Positions 1 through 5,892 of a stretch of DNA of 5,892 nucleotides are shown here, piece after piece. Position numbers and translations under genes: made by a program. Each line of letters starts with the position of its first letter. Position 1 is the stretch's first letter. The notes below the pieces were generated by a model. It was not told where the DNA came from and ran no database searches. It saw nothing but the letters and a program-made list of their open reading frames with translations. This DNA comes from CAIXTV01 sp964543995 (lineage in GTDB: Bacteria > Bacteroidota > Bacteroidia > Bacteroidales > CAIXTV01), in NCBI GenBank assembly GCA_964543995.1, contig CAZJBB010000202.1, positions 1-5,892 of the forward strand, in the 5' to 3' direction.

Positions 1-876
1 CACATGGTGAGTTCCGCTGCTGTATATGGCCCTTCAAGAGTGGTGATGGAAGACCATTGGTCACGTTTTGGAGTGGAATCTACTTATGTAAATTCAGCCA
101 ATATAGAAAACATTAAAAATGCCATTCGCCCGAATACCAAAATGCTGTTCATAGAAACCCCGGCAAATCCAACCATGGAAATTACCGATTTGAAAGCTTG
201 TGTGGCATTGGCTAAAGAACACAATCTCCTCGTGGTGGTTGACAATACTTTTTCCAGTCCGTATTTACAAAGACCTATAGAATTGGGTGTAGATGTGGTT
301 TTCCATTCCATGACAAAATTTATCAACGGTCATGCAGATATTGTTGCCGGTATTATTATTGCAAAGGATGCAGCCATTCATAAAAAACTCAGGGGCATGA
401 TGATCAGCATGGGTTGCAATATGGACCCCCATCAAGCTTATATGGTGATTCGAGGCCTGAAAACCTTATCTATAAGAATGGATTACGCACAAAAAAGCGC
501 TATGAAAGTAGCTGAGTTTTTGCAAACCCATCCCAAAGTAGAATGGGTTATTTATCCCGGCTTGACATCACATCCTCAATACGAACTAGGGAAAGAACAA
601 ATGGACGGTCCCGGTTGCATGATCAGTTTTGAATTAAAAGGAGGTGTGGAAGCAGGAAGAAGATTGATGAACCATGTTCAGTTTTGTATTTTAGCGGTTT
701 CCTTGGGAGGTGTTGAAACCTTGATTCAGCATCCGGCCTCAATGACGCATTCAAAAATGTCGGTAGAGTCGAAACAAAAAGCCGGAATTACCGATGGTTT
801 GGTTCGTTTTTCGGTAGGTATTGAAAATGTCGAAGATATTATCAGCGATTTAGCGCAAGCATTAGAAAAAGTATAA
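1..876 (+). CDS. PLP-dependent trans-sulfuration enzyme, methionine gamma-lyase-like (5' truncated)
   Basis: This is a Cys/Met-metabolism PLP enzyme (fold type I, cystathionine gamma-lyase/methionine gamma-lyase family), a cytoplasmic enzyme acting on sulfur amino acids. The reading frame is open through base 1, so the ATG at 4 is internal and roughly 105 N-terminal residues lie outside the window; family members are about 390-400 residues. Numbering from that ATG, visible family landmarks are the YG of the substrate/PLP loop (Y8), the ETPANPT segment (51-57), the PLP-ring aspartate in VVDNTF (D80), the PLP-lysine motif S-M-T-K (K105, codon 316-318), SLGGVETLIQHPASMTH (233-249) and the carboxylate-binding arginine in VRFSVG (R268). 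The QHPASMTH stretch favours methionine gamma-lyase or O-acetylhomoserine sulfhydrylase over cystathionine gamma-lyase. The residue matching catalytic Cys116 of Pseudomonas putida methionine gamma-lyase is proline (P10), so substrate specificity is uncertain. The C-terminus looks complete. Family call firm, exact reaction not. Confidence 0.93.
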   Translation, partial: HMVSSAAVYGPSRVVMEDHWSRFGVESTYVNSANIENIKNAIRPNTKMLFIETPANPTMEITDLKACVALAKEHNLLVVVDNTFSSPYLQRPIELGVDVVFHSMTKFINGHADIVAGIIIAKDAAIHKKLRGMMISMGCNMDPHQAYMVIRGLKTLSIRMDYAQKSAMKVAEFLQTHPKVEWVIYPGLTSHPQYELGKEQMDGPGCMISFELKGGVEAGRRLMNHVQFCILAVSLGGVETLIQHPASMTHSKMSVESKQKAGITDGLVRFSVGIENVEDIISDLAQALEKV

Positions 877-907
877 TTTACATTTTCGTCTGCTTTTAGT
901 ATATTTG
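877..907 (+). promoter_or_regulatory. Candidate Bacteroidota-type promoter before the patatin gene
   Basis: TATATTTG at 900-907 matches the Bacteroidota -7 element TAnnTTTG exactly. A TTTA at 877-880, 19 nt upstream, could be an imperfect -33 box (consensus TTTG). Transcription would start about 7 nt past the -7 element, giving a leader of only about 15 nt before the ATG at 930. The 53-bp gap is short enough that read-through from the upstream enzyme gene is equally possible, and such short AT-rich motifs occur by chance. Confidence 0.35.
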
Positions 908-929
908 ACGAGGTTTAATTTTTTTAAAA

Positions 930-3227
930 ATGAAACTGAGTCCTTATTATAGACTGCTTTTAGTATTATGGCTTTGTAATATTATCGCATCCAACACCTA
1001 TTCTCAAAAAGTGGGCTTGGTACTGAGTGGGGGAGGCGCAAAAGGCTTAGCCCATGTTGGGGTTTTGAAAGCCTTAGAAGAGAACGGTATTAAGATTGAT
1101 TATATCACCGGTACTTCAGCCGGAGCAATCATTGGTGGTTTGTACGCCAGTGGATATTCACCGGAGCAAATTGAGCAATTGGTCACTTCAAAGGAATATG
1201 CTCGTTGGGCTACCGGTGAAATTGATGATCAGTATCAGTATTTCTTCAAACAGCAAAGAGAAACACCCTATTGGATTCAAATGAAATTTAATTACGATAG
1301 TGTGCTTACGACCAAGCTTCCCACCAACTTTGTTTCGCCTTATCAGATGGATTTTGCGGTAATGCAGCTTTTTGCCGGAGCCAATGTGGCATGCAATAAT
1401 AACTTCGACAGCCTCTTTGTCCCTTTTCGATGTGTTGCTACCAAAGTAGCTACCAGCAAAGCCATGGTTTTTAAAAGCGGTGATGTAGGAGAAGCGGTTC
1501 GATCATCCATGAGTTACCCCATATATTTTAAACCCATTAAAATTGACGGCGAATTAATGGTAGATGGTGGAATTGTAAATAACTTCCCGGCAGATGTTAT
1601 GTATAACGACTTTAAACCGGAGGTGGTCATTGGCAGCAAAGCGGTTCGAGGGGGTTTGCCCCCGGAAGAAGATGATATCTTTTCTCAAATTGAATGTGTG
1701 GTGATGGGTCAAACCAACTTCAACTTATATAACGACAAAAGCATTTTAATTTCACCCTTACTCACCCCCGGAGGAATTATCGATTTGAAATACCTGAAAA
1801 GAAATATCGACATTGCTTATGCTGAAACCCTGCGACGTATGCCGGAAATTAAAAAACTGGTTAGAGATTCAGTTCCTAAATCAGAAATTGAAAAAAACAG
1901 AAACCTTTTTAAAAAGAAGTGCCCGCAAATAGAAATCAATAATATTCTCATCAGTGGCTTAAACAAGAAACAGTCCGTTTACCTCAACCGCTTATTAAAA
2001 CACCAACAAGAAAGAGCCGATATTGAAAGTGTTAAGAAAGAGTACTTTAAGTTGGTTGCCGATGATAAAATCGAATCGATTTATCCTAAGTTAAAATATA
2101 ACCTTAGCTCCGCTTCTTATGATATGTTTCTGGATGTTAAAAGAGATAAGAATTTAGTAGCGCAGTTAGGAGGCAATATCTCTTCCAGTTCACTGAACGA
2201 AATTATGTTTGAATTGAGATACAAATATCTTGGAAATACGGCAAGTTCTTTATCTGCAAATGTGTATTTCGGGAAATTTTATAATTCAGGTCAGGTATTG
2301 TGGCGAATCGATTATCCGAATAAGCTTCCCTTTTACTTGGAAACCTCCGTTACCTATAATCAGTTTGATTTCTTTTCGAGTTCAACTCATTTTTTTGATG
2401 ATAAAACCCCTTCTTTTTTAATTAAATCAGAGTCGATTTTTCGTATCAATTCTGGAATCCCGGCTACGCACAAGGGTAAAGTGGAATTGGGAATGGTAGG
2501 TGGTTTTTTGAAAAACGAATATTATCAAACCAATTTTTTTTCACGCTCCGACATAGCCGATAAAACCTATTTCGACATTGTTTCTCCTTATTTCTCTTTT
2601 GAACTTAATTCCTTAAATGCCCGTCAATATGCCTGGAAAGGGATACAGTTGTCTACCGAGTTTCGCTATGTAAAAGCTTGGGAAAAAACCGTCCCCGGAT
2701 CTACATCTCTGGTATTAACCACTACCAAATCGGAACATGATGTTTTAAATTACCGAATAAAATATGTCAATTATTTCAAAAGCATAGGTCCACTGGAGTT
2801 AGGGCTTCATTTGGAAGCTTACCTTTCGAACCAGCAACTGTTGGATAATTATACTTCCAGTATCTTGGTTTCTCCGGCTTTTGCTCCCACTCCCGAGAGC
2901 AGCACCTTGTTTTTACCGCATTACATCGCTTATAATTATGCCGCCGGAGGATTCATTAATAATTGGTCCATTAGGAAAAAATTGCATTTCCGTTTAGAAG
3001 GCTATGTTTTTCAGCCCTATAAGGAAATTGTTAGGCAAAGCGATAATTCGGCAAAGTTTGGAACCGTATTTTCGGATCGGTATTTTTTATTTTCTTCTTC
3101 CTTAATTTATCATTCTCTCATTGGCCCTTTGAGTGTTAGTTTTAACTATTACGATAGAGATGAAAATCCATTTTCGCTTATCCTGAGTTTTGGCTATAGC
3201 ATTTTTAACCGTAAGGCCTTTGATTGA
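930..3227 (+). CDS. Patatin-like phospholipase with POTRA and outer-membrane beta-barrel (PlpD-like, type Vd)
   Basis: Predicted secreted lipid acyl hydrolase carried by its own outer-membrane barrel. Residues 1-25 form a signal peptide (K2, hydrophobic core LLLVLWLCNIIA, likely cleavage before Q26). The patatin domain starts at once: oxyanion-hole G-G-G-A-K-G at 34-39, nucleophile elbow G-T-S-A-G at 61-65 with Ser63 (codon 1116-1118), and the dyad aspartate in D-G-G at 212-214 (codon 1563-1565); the domain runs to about 315. Residues ~333-405 look like a single POTRA domain (IEINNILISGL opening, alternating strand/helix). Residues ~410-765 are rich in alternating aromatic/hydrophobic strands and fit a 16-strand Omp85-like barrel, ending in PFSLILSFGYSIF before a short NRKAFD tail. 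Length and domain order match Pseudomonas PlpD (type Vd autotransporter), known to release or display a phospholipase A1. Both catalytic residues are present, so activity is plausible. The start at 930 is the only one that gives a complete signal peptide. Substrate, and whether the patatin domain is cleaved off, cannot be told. Confidence 0.95.
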   Translation: MKLSPYYRLLLVLWLCNIIASNTYSQKVGLVLSGGGAKGLAHVGVLKALEENGIKIDYITGTSAGAIIGGLYASGYSPEQIEQLVTSKEYARWATGEIDDQYQYFFKQQRETPYWIQMKFNYDSVLTTKLPTNFVSPYQMDFAVMQLFAGANVACNNNFDSLFVPFRCVATKVATSKAMVFKSGDVGEAVRSSMSYPIYFKPIKIDGELMVDGGIVNNFPADVMYNDFKPEVVIGSKAVRGGLPPEEDDIFSQIECVVMGQTNFNLYNDKSILISPLLTPGGIIDLKYLKRNIDIAYAETLRRMPEIKKLVRDSVPKSEIEKNRNLFKKKCPQIEINNILISGLNKKQSVYLNRLLKHQQERADIESVKKEYFKLVADDKIESIYPKLKYNLSSASYDMFLDVKRDKNLVAQLGGNISSSSLNEIMFELRYKYLGNTASSLSANVYFGKFYNSGQVLWRIDYPNKLPFYLETSVTYNQFDFFSSSTHFFDDKTPSFLIKSESIFRINSGIPATHKGKVELGMVGGFLKNEYYQTNFFSRSDIADKTYFDIVSPYFSFELNSLNARQYAWKGIQLSTEFRYVKAWEKTVPGSTSLVLTTTKSEHDVLNYRIKYVNYFKSIGPLELGLHLEAYLSNQQLLDNYTSSILVSPAFAPTPESSTLFLPHYIAYNYAAGGFINNWSIRKKLHFRLEGYVFQPYKEIVRQSDNSAKFGTVFSDRYFLFSSSLIYHSLIGPLSVSFNYYDRDENPFSLILSFGYSIFNRKAFD

Positions 3228-3231
3228 TTCT

Positions 3232-3240
3232 AAAGGAGGT
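3232..3240 (+). promoter_or_regulatory. Perfect Shine-Dalgarno-like sequence with a seven-codon mini-ORF downstream
   Basis: AAAGGAGGT starts 5 nt after the patatin stop codon and is fully complementary to the canonical 3' tail of 16S rRNA. The next ATG, at 3254, is 13 nt beyond it and opens a short frame MLIFQLK ending in TAG at 3275-3277. None of the three large genes has such a site, as expected in Bacteroidota, where SD use is rare. It may be chance, a leader-peptide site, or a pause signal; the spacing is longer than the usual 5-9 nt. Confidence 0.25.
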
Positions 3241-3296
3241 TTGCATCATTAAAATGTTAATATTCCAATTAAAATAGCGATTTATATAAATTTATT

Positions 3297-3333
3297 TATT
3301 TTTGCCCTGTATTTATTCAAATTAAATATGTTG
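3297..3333 (+). promoter_or_regulatory. Candidate promoter region for the DUF349 gene
   Basis: Two readings fit the Bacteroidota consensus. In the first, TATTTTTG at 3297-3304 is a perfect TAnnTTTG -7 element, but no TTTG lies at the right distance upstream. In the second, TTTG at 3301-3304 is the -33 box and TATGTTG at 3327-3333, 22 nt further on, is a -7 element one T short. Either gives a leader of roughly 75-105 nt that includes the stem-loop at 3347-3371. An own promoter is likely given the 186-bp gap after the patatin gene, but which element is used is unclear. Confidence 0.4.
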
Positions 3334-3346
3334 AAACCTATGTAAT

Positions 3347-3371
3347 GAAGTTTGAAAAGATGTCAAACTTC
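3347..3371 (+). promoter_or_regulatory. Perfect 9-bp stem-loop in the predicted leader of the DUF349 gene
   Basis: GAAGTTTGA (3347-3355) is the exact reverse complement of TCAAACTTC (3363-3371), with a 7-nt loop AAAGATG. It ends 42 nt before the DUF349 start codon. No T-run follows, so it is not an intrinsic terminator of the patatin gene. It could be an RNA hairpin in the leader (mRNA stability or control of translation) or a dyad-symmetric operator for a DNA-binding protein. No known riboswitch or regulator motif is recognised. Confidence 0.5.
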
Positions 3372-3413
3372 TGGATCTATTAAAATTATTTATTCTTTAA
3401 TCTTTTTACCTAA

Positions 3414-5696
3414 ATGGAAACTAAAAATCAAAACGAACCACTCCTTGACCCAAAAGCAATCGAAAACCAAGAAGTGAGTTCAATGGACCTTCATTCTGAT
3501 ACTCAATCAGAAATTAGCAATGAAATCCCCTCTGAAGTGTCGGAAAACACTGAATCCGAAGTATTAACGGAAACAACTATCGAAGAATCAAGGGATTCTG
3601 AAGTTCAGGAAGTAGCTGAAATTTCCACAGCAGAAACGACCCCGGAAATCGAAGCCATTGCAGAGCCTGAAGCAGAAAAAACTCCTGAAATCGCACCTCT
3701 TGAAGAAGTAGCGATTCCAAATGATGCGGTTGAAATGACTGAAGAAAAAGCCATTGAAGAAACTCCGCTTACTCAAGAATTGGCTGTGGAAGTGCCCACA
3801 GAAGAAGTAAAACCGGTGGAAGCGATTGAACCCAGCACGGAGTCAGTAGAACCTATTGCCGTGGAAGAGGTATCCATACATGAAATTGCTGCGCTTGAAG
3901 AAATCAACAATATGCAACAGGAAGTATTGGAAGAAGAGTCTCCAATGGATATGGATGACAACAAAGAATATGTTAACGAAGAAGATATTAGTACCCTTTC
4001 TCGCGAAAATATCGTAGAGTTACTGGAAAATGTTGTAAAAGCGGAGGATATCAATTCGGTAAAAAATAAAGTAGCGCTTTTAAAAGTAGCGTTTCTAAAA
4101 ATAAATAAAGAAGAGAAAAACCAAAAATATAATGCCTTTATTGCCGAAGGGGGCAATAAAGATGATTTTGATAAATCAGACGATGCTTTGGAGATTCGTT
4201 ACCAAGAAGCCTTTGCTATTTATAAGGAGAAAAAGGCCGTTTTTAACGAGGATCAAGAAAAAGTTAAACTTAAGAATCTTGAAGCCAAAAATCACATCCT
4301 GGATCAATTAAAAGTGTTGATTGACTCAGAGGAAACCTTAAAAAAGACCTACGACGAGTTTACCAACCTTCAAGAAAAATGGAAAGAAATAGGCATGGTG
4401 CCTCAAGGTGAAGTTACCAACCTTTGGCATACCTATCATTTTTTGGTTGAAAAGTTTTTCGATAAGGTGAAAATCAACAAAGAGCTCAAAGACTTAGATT
4501 TAAAGAAGAATTTGGAGCATAAAATGATTCTTTGCGAAAAAACCGAAGAATTGCTGATTGAACCTTCAGCACTTAAAGCTTTTCAGTTATTGCAAAAATA
4601 TCATGAAGAATGGAAAGAAATTGGCCCGGTTCATCCCGACAAAAAAGATGAAATTTGGGAAAGATTTAAAACCGCAACCGATAAAATAAACAAAGATCGT
4701 CAGGAATATTATGACAAGCTTCATGCTGAGCAAGAAAATAATTATTTGGCAAAATTGGCTTTGTGTGAGAAAATAGAATCATTGATTGCTGCTGAAGATA
4801 ACCATCTGAAACAATGGCAAGCTCAGAACAATGAGGTAAACGACCTGATCAAACTTTGGAAAAGTTTAGGTCCGGCTCCCAAAAAACAAAACAACGAAAT
4901 TTGGGAACGTTTCCGTAATTCTCTTGAAACTTTCTTTTCTTCGAAAAAAGAATATTTCGGAAAGATTAAAGAAGAGCAAGTAAATAACTACAATCTTAAA
5001 TTGGATTTGTGTGCTCAGGCCGAATCGATGAAAGACAGCCAAGAATGGCGTAAAACTTCGGAGCAGTTAATTCGTTTGCAGGGAGAATGGAAAAAAATAG
5101 GTCCAGTGCCTCGTAAATTTGCCGATGTGGTTTGGAAAAGATTCCGTACCGCTTGTGATGAATTTTTCCATGCAAAATCCGATTTCTTCAAAAACCTGAA
5201 ACAAAACGAAGACGAAAATTTGAAGAAGAAACTGGAATTGATTCAGAAAATTGAAGAATTCCAATTTGGAAGCGAAAAAAGTGAGAATTTAAATATTCTG
5301 AAAGATTTTCAAAGAGAATGGTCCGAAATTGGTCATGTTCCCATGAGTGAAAAAGATAATATTCACACAAAGTTCCGGGCTGCCATTAATATGCAGTTAG
5401 ATAAGCTGAAAATCAGCTCCATGGAAATGAAAAACGAAGATTACCGAAATCGCGTGGATGACATGAAACAAAATCCCAATGCGAAATTTGATCCTACCCG
5501 TGAGAAAAACACCTTGGCCACAAAGATTCAAAAAATTAAGGAAGACATCAACTTATGGGAAAATAATATCGGTTTCTTGGCATCCTCTAAAAAAGCTGAT
5601 TTATTGAAAACCGAATTTTTAAACAAAATTCAAAAATCGAAAGAAGAAGTTGCTTTCCTTGAAACGAAACTGAAATATCTGAGAAACAATTCGTAG
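3414..5696 (+). CDS. DUF349-repeat protein with acidic N-terminal extension
   Basis: A 760-residue protein with no signal peptide or membrane segment, so probably cytoplasmic; its function is not established. Residues 1-190 are low-complexity and very acidic (by hand count 50 Glu and 8 Asp against 7 Lys/Arg; no Trp, Cys or Phe), probably disordered. Residues ~191-290 are helical and charged. Five tandem DUF349 repeats follow (~295-670), each marked by W-[KS]-x-[IL]-G then Trp 15 residues later: W323/W338, W400/W415, W482/W497, W559/W574 and W636/H651. Repeat starts are 77, 82, 77 and 77 residues apart. An L-C-[EA] motif recurs at C374, C451 and C533. Residues ~695-760 form a predicted coiled coil. 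Such long DUF349 proteins are common in Bacteroidota; a nucleic-acid or scaffold role would be guesswork. An internal start at M178 (3945) would remove the acidic region, but the ATG at 3414 sits after a suitable A/T-rich leader and the same frame is open and Glu-biased throughout, so 3414 is preferred. Transcription ends at the terminator 19 bp downstream. Confidence 0.95.
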   Translation: METKNQNEPLLDPKAIENQEVSSMDLHSDTQSEISNEIPSEVSENTESEVLTETTIEESRDSEVQEVAEISTAETTPEIEAIAEPEAEKTPEIAPLEEVAIPNDAVEMTEEKAIEETPLTQELAVEVPTEEVKPVEAIEPSTESVEPIAVEEVSIHEIAALEEINNMQQEVLEEESPMDMDDNKEYVNEEDISTLSRENIVELLENVVKAEDINSVKNKVALLKVAFLKINKEEKNQKYNAFIAEGGNKDDFDKSDDALEIRYQEAFAIYKEKKAVFNEDQEKVKLKNLEAKNHILDQLKVLIDSEETLKKTYDEFTNLQEKWKEIGMVPQGEVTNLWHTYHFLVEKFFDKVKINKELKDLDLKKNLEHKMILCEKTEELLIEPSALKAFQLLQKYHEEWKEIGPVHPDKKDEIWERFKTATDKINKDRQEYYDKLHAEQENNYLAKLALCEKIESLIAAEDNHLKQWQAQNNEVNDLIKLWKSLGPAPKKQNNEIWERFRNSLETFFSSKKEYFGKIKEEQVNNYNLKLDLCAQAESMKDSQEWRKTSEQLIRLQGEWKKIGPVPRKFADVVWKRFRTACDEFFHAKSDFFKNLKQNEDENLKKKLELIQKIEEFQFGSEKSENLNILKDFQREWSEIGHVPMSEKDNIHTKFRAAINMQLDKLKISSMEMKNEDYRNRVDDMKQNPNAKFDPTREKNTLATKIQKIKEDINLWENNIGFLASSKKADLLKTEFLNKIQKSKEEVAFLETKLKYLRNNS
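4296..5423 (+). repeat. Five tandem DUF349-coding repeats within the gene
   Basis: Five diverged units of about 231-246 bp encode the DUF349 domains. They are recognisable in DNA by recurring GAATGGAAAGAAATTGG-like segments (near 4376, 4609 and 5086) and AAATTTGGGAACG-like segments (near 4651 and 4898). Divergence elsewhere is high, so this is an old protein-level duplication and not a recent or unstable DNA repeat. Confidence 0.8.
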
Positions 5697-5714
5697 TTCA
5701 GATTAACCCAATTT

Positions 5715-5745
5715 AAAAGAGCAGCCGACCGTTGCTCTTTTTTTT
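5715..5745 (+). terminator. Rho-independent terminator after the DUF349 gene
   Basis: AAAAGAGCA (5715-5723) pairs with TGCTCTTTT (5733-5741). A G-T wobble and a C-G pair extend the stem inward to 11 bp around the loop CGACC (5726-5730). A run of eight T follows at 5738-5745, beginning within the right arm. It lies 19 bp after the stop codon. On the opposite strand only four T would follow the stem, so it is at best weakly bidirectional. Confidence 0.9.
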
Positions 5746-5892
5746 ATCCTAAAATGGCTTGAAGTGGGTGTAAAGCGTAATGGATTAAAGAGAATATGGG
5801 GTAAATATCAATTTGAGAATCGGCGAAGTGTTATACAGTTTGCATATATGTAATGGTCCAATCTTCGCTAAGCTCGATTGACCCAAACATCT
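5746..5892. other. Right-edge non-coding or unresolved sequence
   Basis: No supported gene is seen in these 147 bp. On the - strand, one frame is open from the window edge to a TAA at 5831-5833 (reading in as FGSIELSEDWTITYMQTV) and another to a TAA at 5785-5787; either could be the tail of a convergent gene, but both are too short to judge. On the + strand an ATG at 5853 stays open to the edge (MVQSSLSSIDPNI). The segment also holds the bulged inverted repeat at 5818-5879. Confidence 0.3.
5818..5879. repeat. Bulged inverted repeat near the right edge
   Basis: AATCGGCGAAG (5818-5828) can pair in full with CTTCGC (5863-5868) plus CGATT (5875-5879), leaving a 6-nt bulge (TAAGCT) on the right arm and a 34-nt loop. 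The 11 paired bases are exact. The long loop and bulge make a chance origin quite possible; no T-run follows. Confidence 0.3.

Noticed and set aside
84..326. 80-codon open frame on the - strand within the PLP enzyme
   Set aside because: It lies fully inside a well-conserved coding region, including the PLP-lysine motif, and its translation has no recognisable features.
930..1010. Possible lipoprotein signal at Cys16 of the patatin protein
   Set aside because: The residues before Cys16 (L-W-L) do not fit a lipobox, the hydrophobic core continues past it, and a standard cleavage site before Gln26 fits better.
2230..2421. 63-codon + strand frame inside the patatin gene
   Set aside because: It is an out-of-frame shadow of the beta-barrel coding region, with no start context or homology of its own.
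3228..3300. Intrinsic terminator for the patatin gene
   Set aside because: The region is AT-rich with T-runs, but no GC-containing stem precedes them; the only perfect dyad nearby (3347-3371) has no T-run.
3773..4156. 127-codon open frame on the - strand, Ser-rich
   Set aside because: It is antisense to the acidic DUF349 N-terminus; the long GAA-rich coding stretch suppresses stops on the other strand, and the protein resembles no known family.
5831..5890. Tail of a convergent - strand gene (FGSIELSEDWTITYMQTV, stop at 5831)
   Set aside because: Only about 20 codons are visible, a second - strand frame is also open, and neither tail is recognisable, so it is noted but not called.
1..5892. 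CRISPR array, insertion sequence, tRNA/rRNA or defence system
   Set aside because: No spaced short direct repeats, transposase motifs, terminal inverted repeats or tRNA cloverleaf were seen; the three genes fill almost the whole window.

Overview
The window looks like an ordinary chromosomal segment from a member of the Bacteroidota, probably of the Flavobacteriia/Cytophagia kind. Four things suggest this: AT-rich DNA; start codons preceded by A/T-rich sequence with no Shine-Dalgarno site; sequences resembling the Bacteroidota promoter pattern (TTTG ... TAnnTTTG); and two protein types common in that phylum, a patatin/POTRA/beta-barrel outer-membrane protein and a long DUF349-repeat protein. 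The organism call is inferred from these features, as there is no rRNA or species marker.

Layout, all coding on the + strand. Bases 1-876 hold the 3' three quarters of a PLP-dependent Cys/Met-metabolism enzyme of the methionine gamma-lyase / cystathionine gamma-lyase family, cut by the left edge. After a 53-bp gap with a candidate promoter, 930-3227 encodes a 765-residue secreted patatin-like phospholipase fused to a POTRA domain and an outer-membrane beta-barrel (PlpD-like, type Vd secretion architecture). A 186-bp intergenic region (3228-3413) follows, with a perfect SD-like sequence, a seven-codon mini-ORF, candidate promoter elements and a perfect 9-bp stem-loop in the likely leader of the next gene. 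Bases 3414-5696 encode a 760-residue DUF349 protein with a strongly acidic low-complexity N-terminus, five tandem DUF349 repeats and a C-terminal coiled coil. A clear intrinsic terminator at 5715-5745 ends this transcription unit. The last ~147 bp contain no gene I can support.

The three genes share orientation, but nothing in the sequence ties them into one pathway: amino-acid sulfur metabolism, outer-membrane lipid hydrolysis/secretion, and a protein family of unclear function. I see no mobile element, CRISPR array, tRNA, rRNA or defence system. The points most worth a second look are the leader hairpin before the DUF349 gene, the isolated SD-like sequence in a lineage that rarely uses SD, the degenerate fifth DUF349 repeat with its acidic extension, and a proline at the site of the catalytic cysteine of methionine gamma-lyase.
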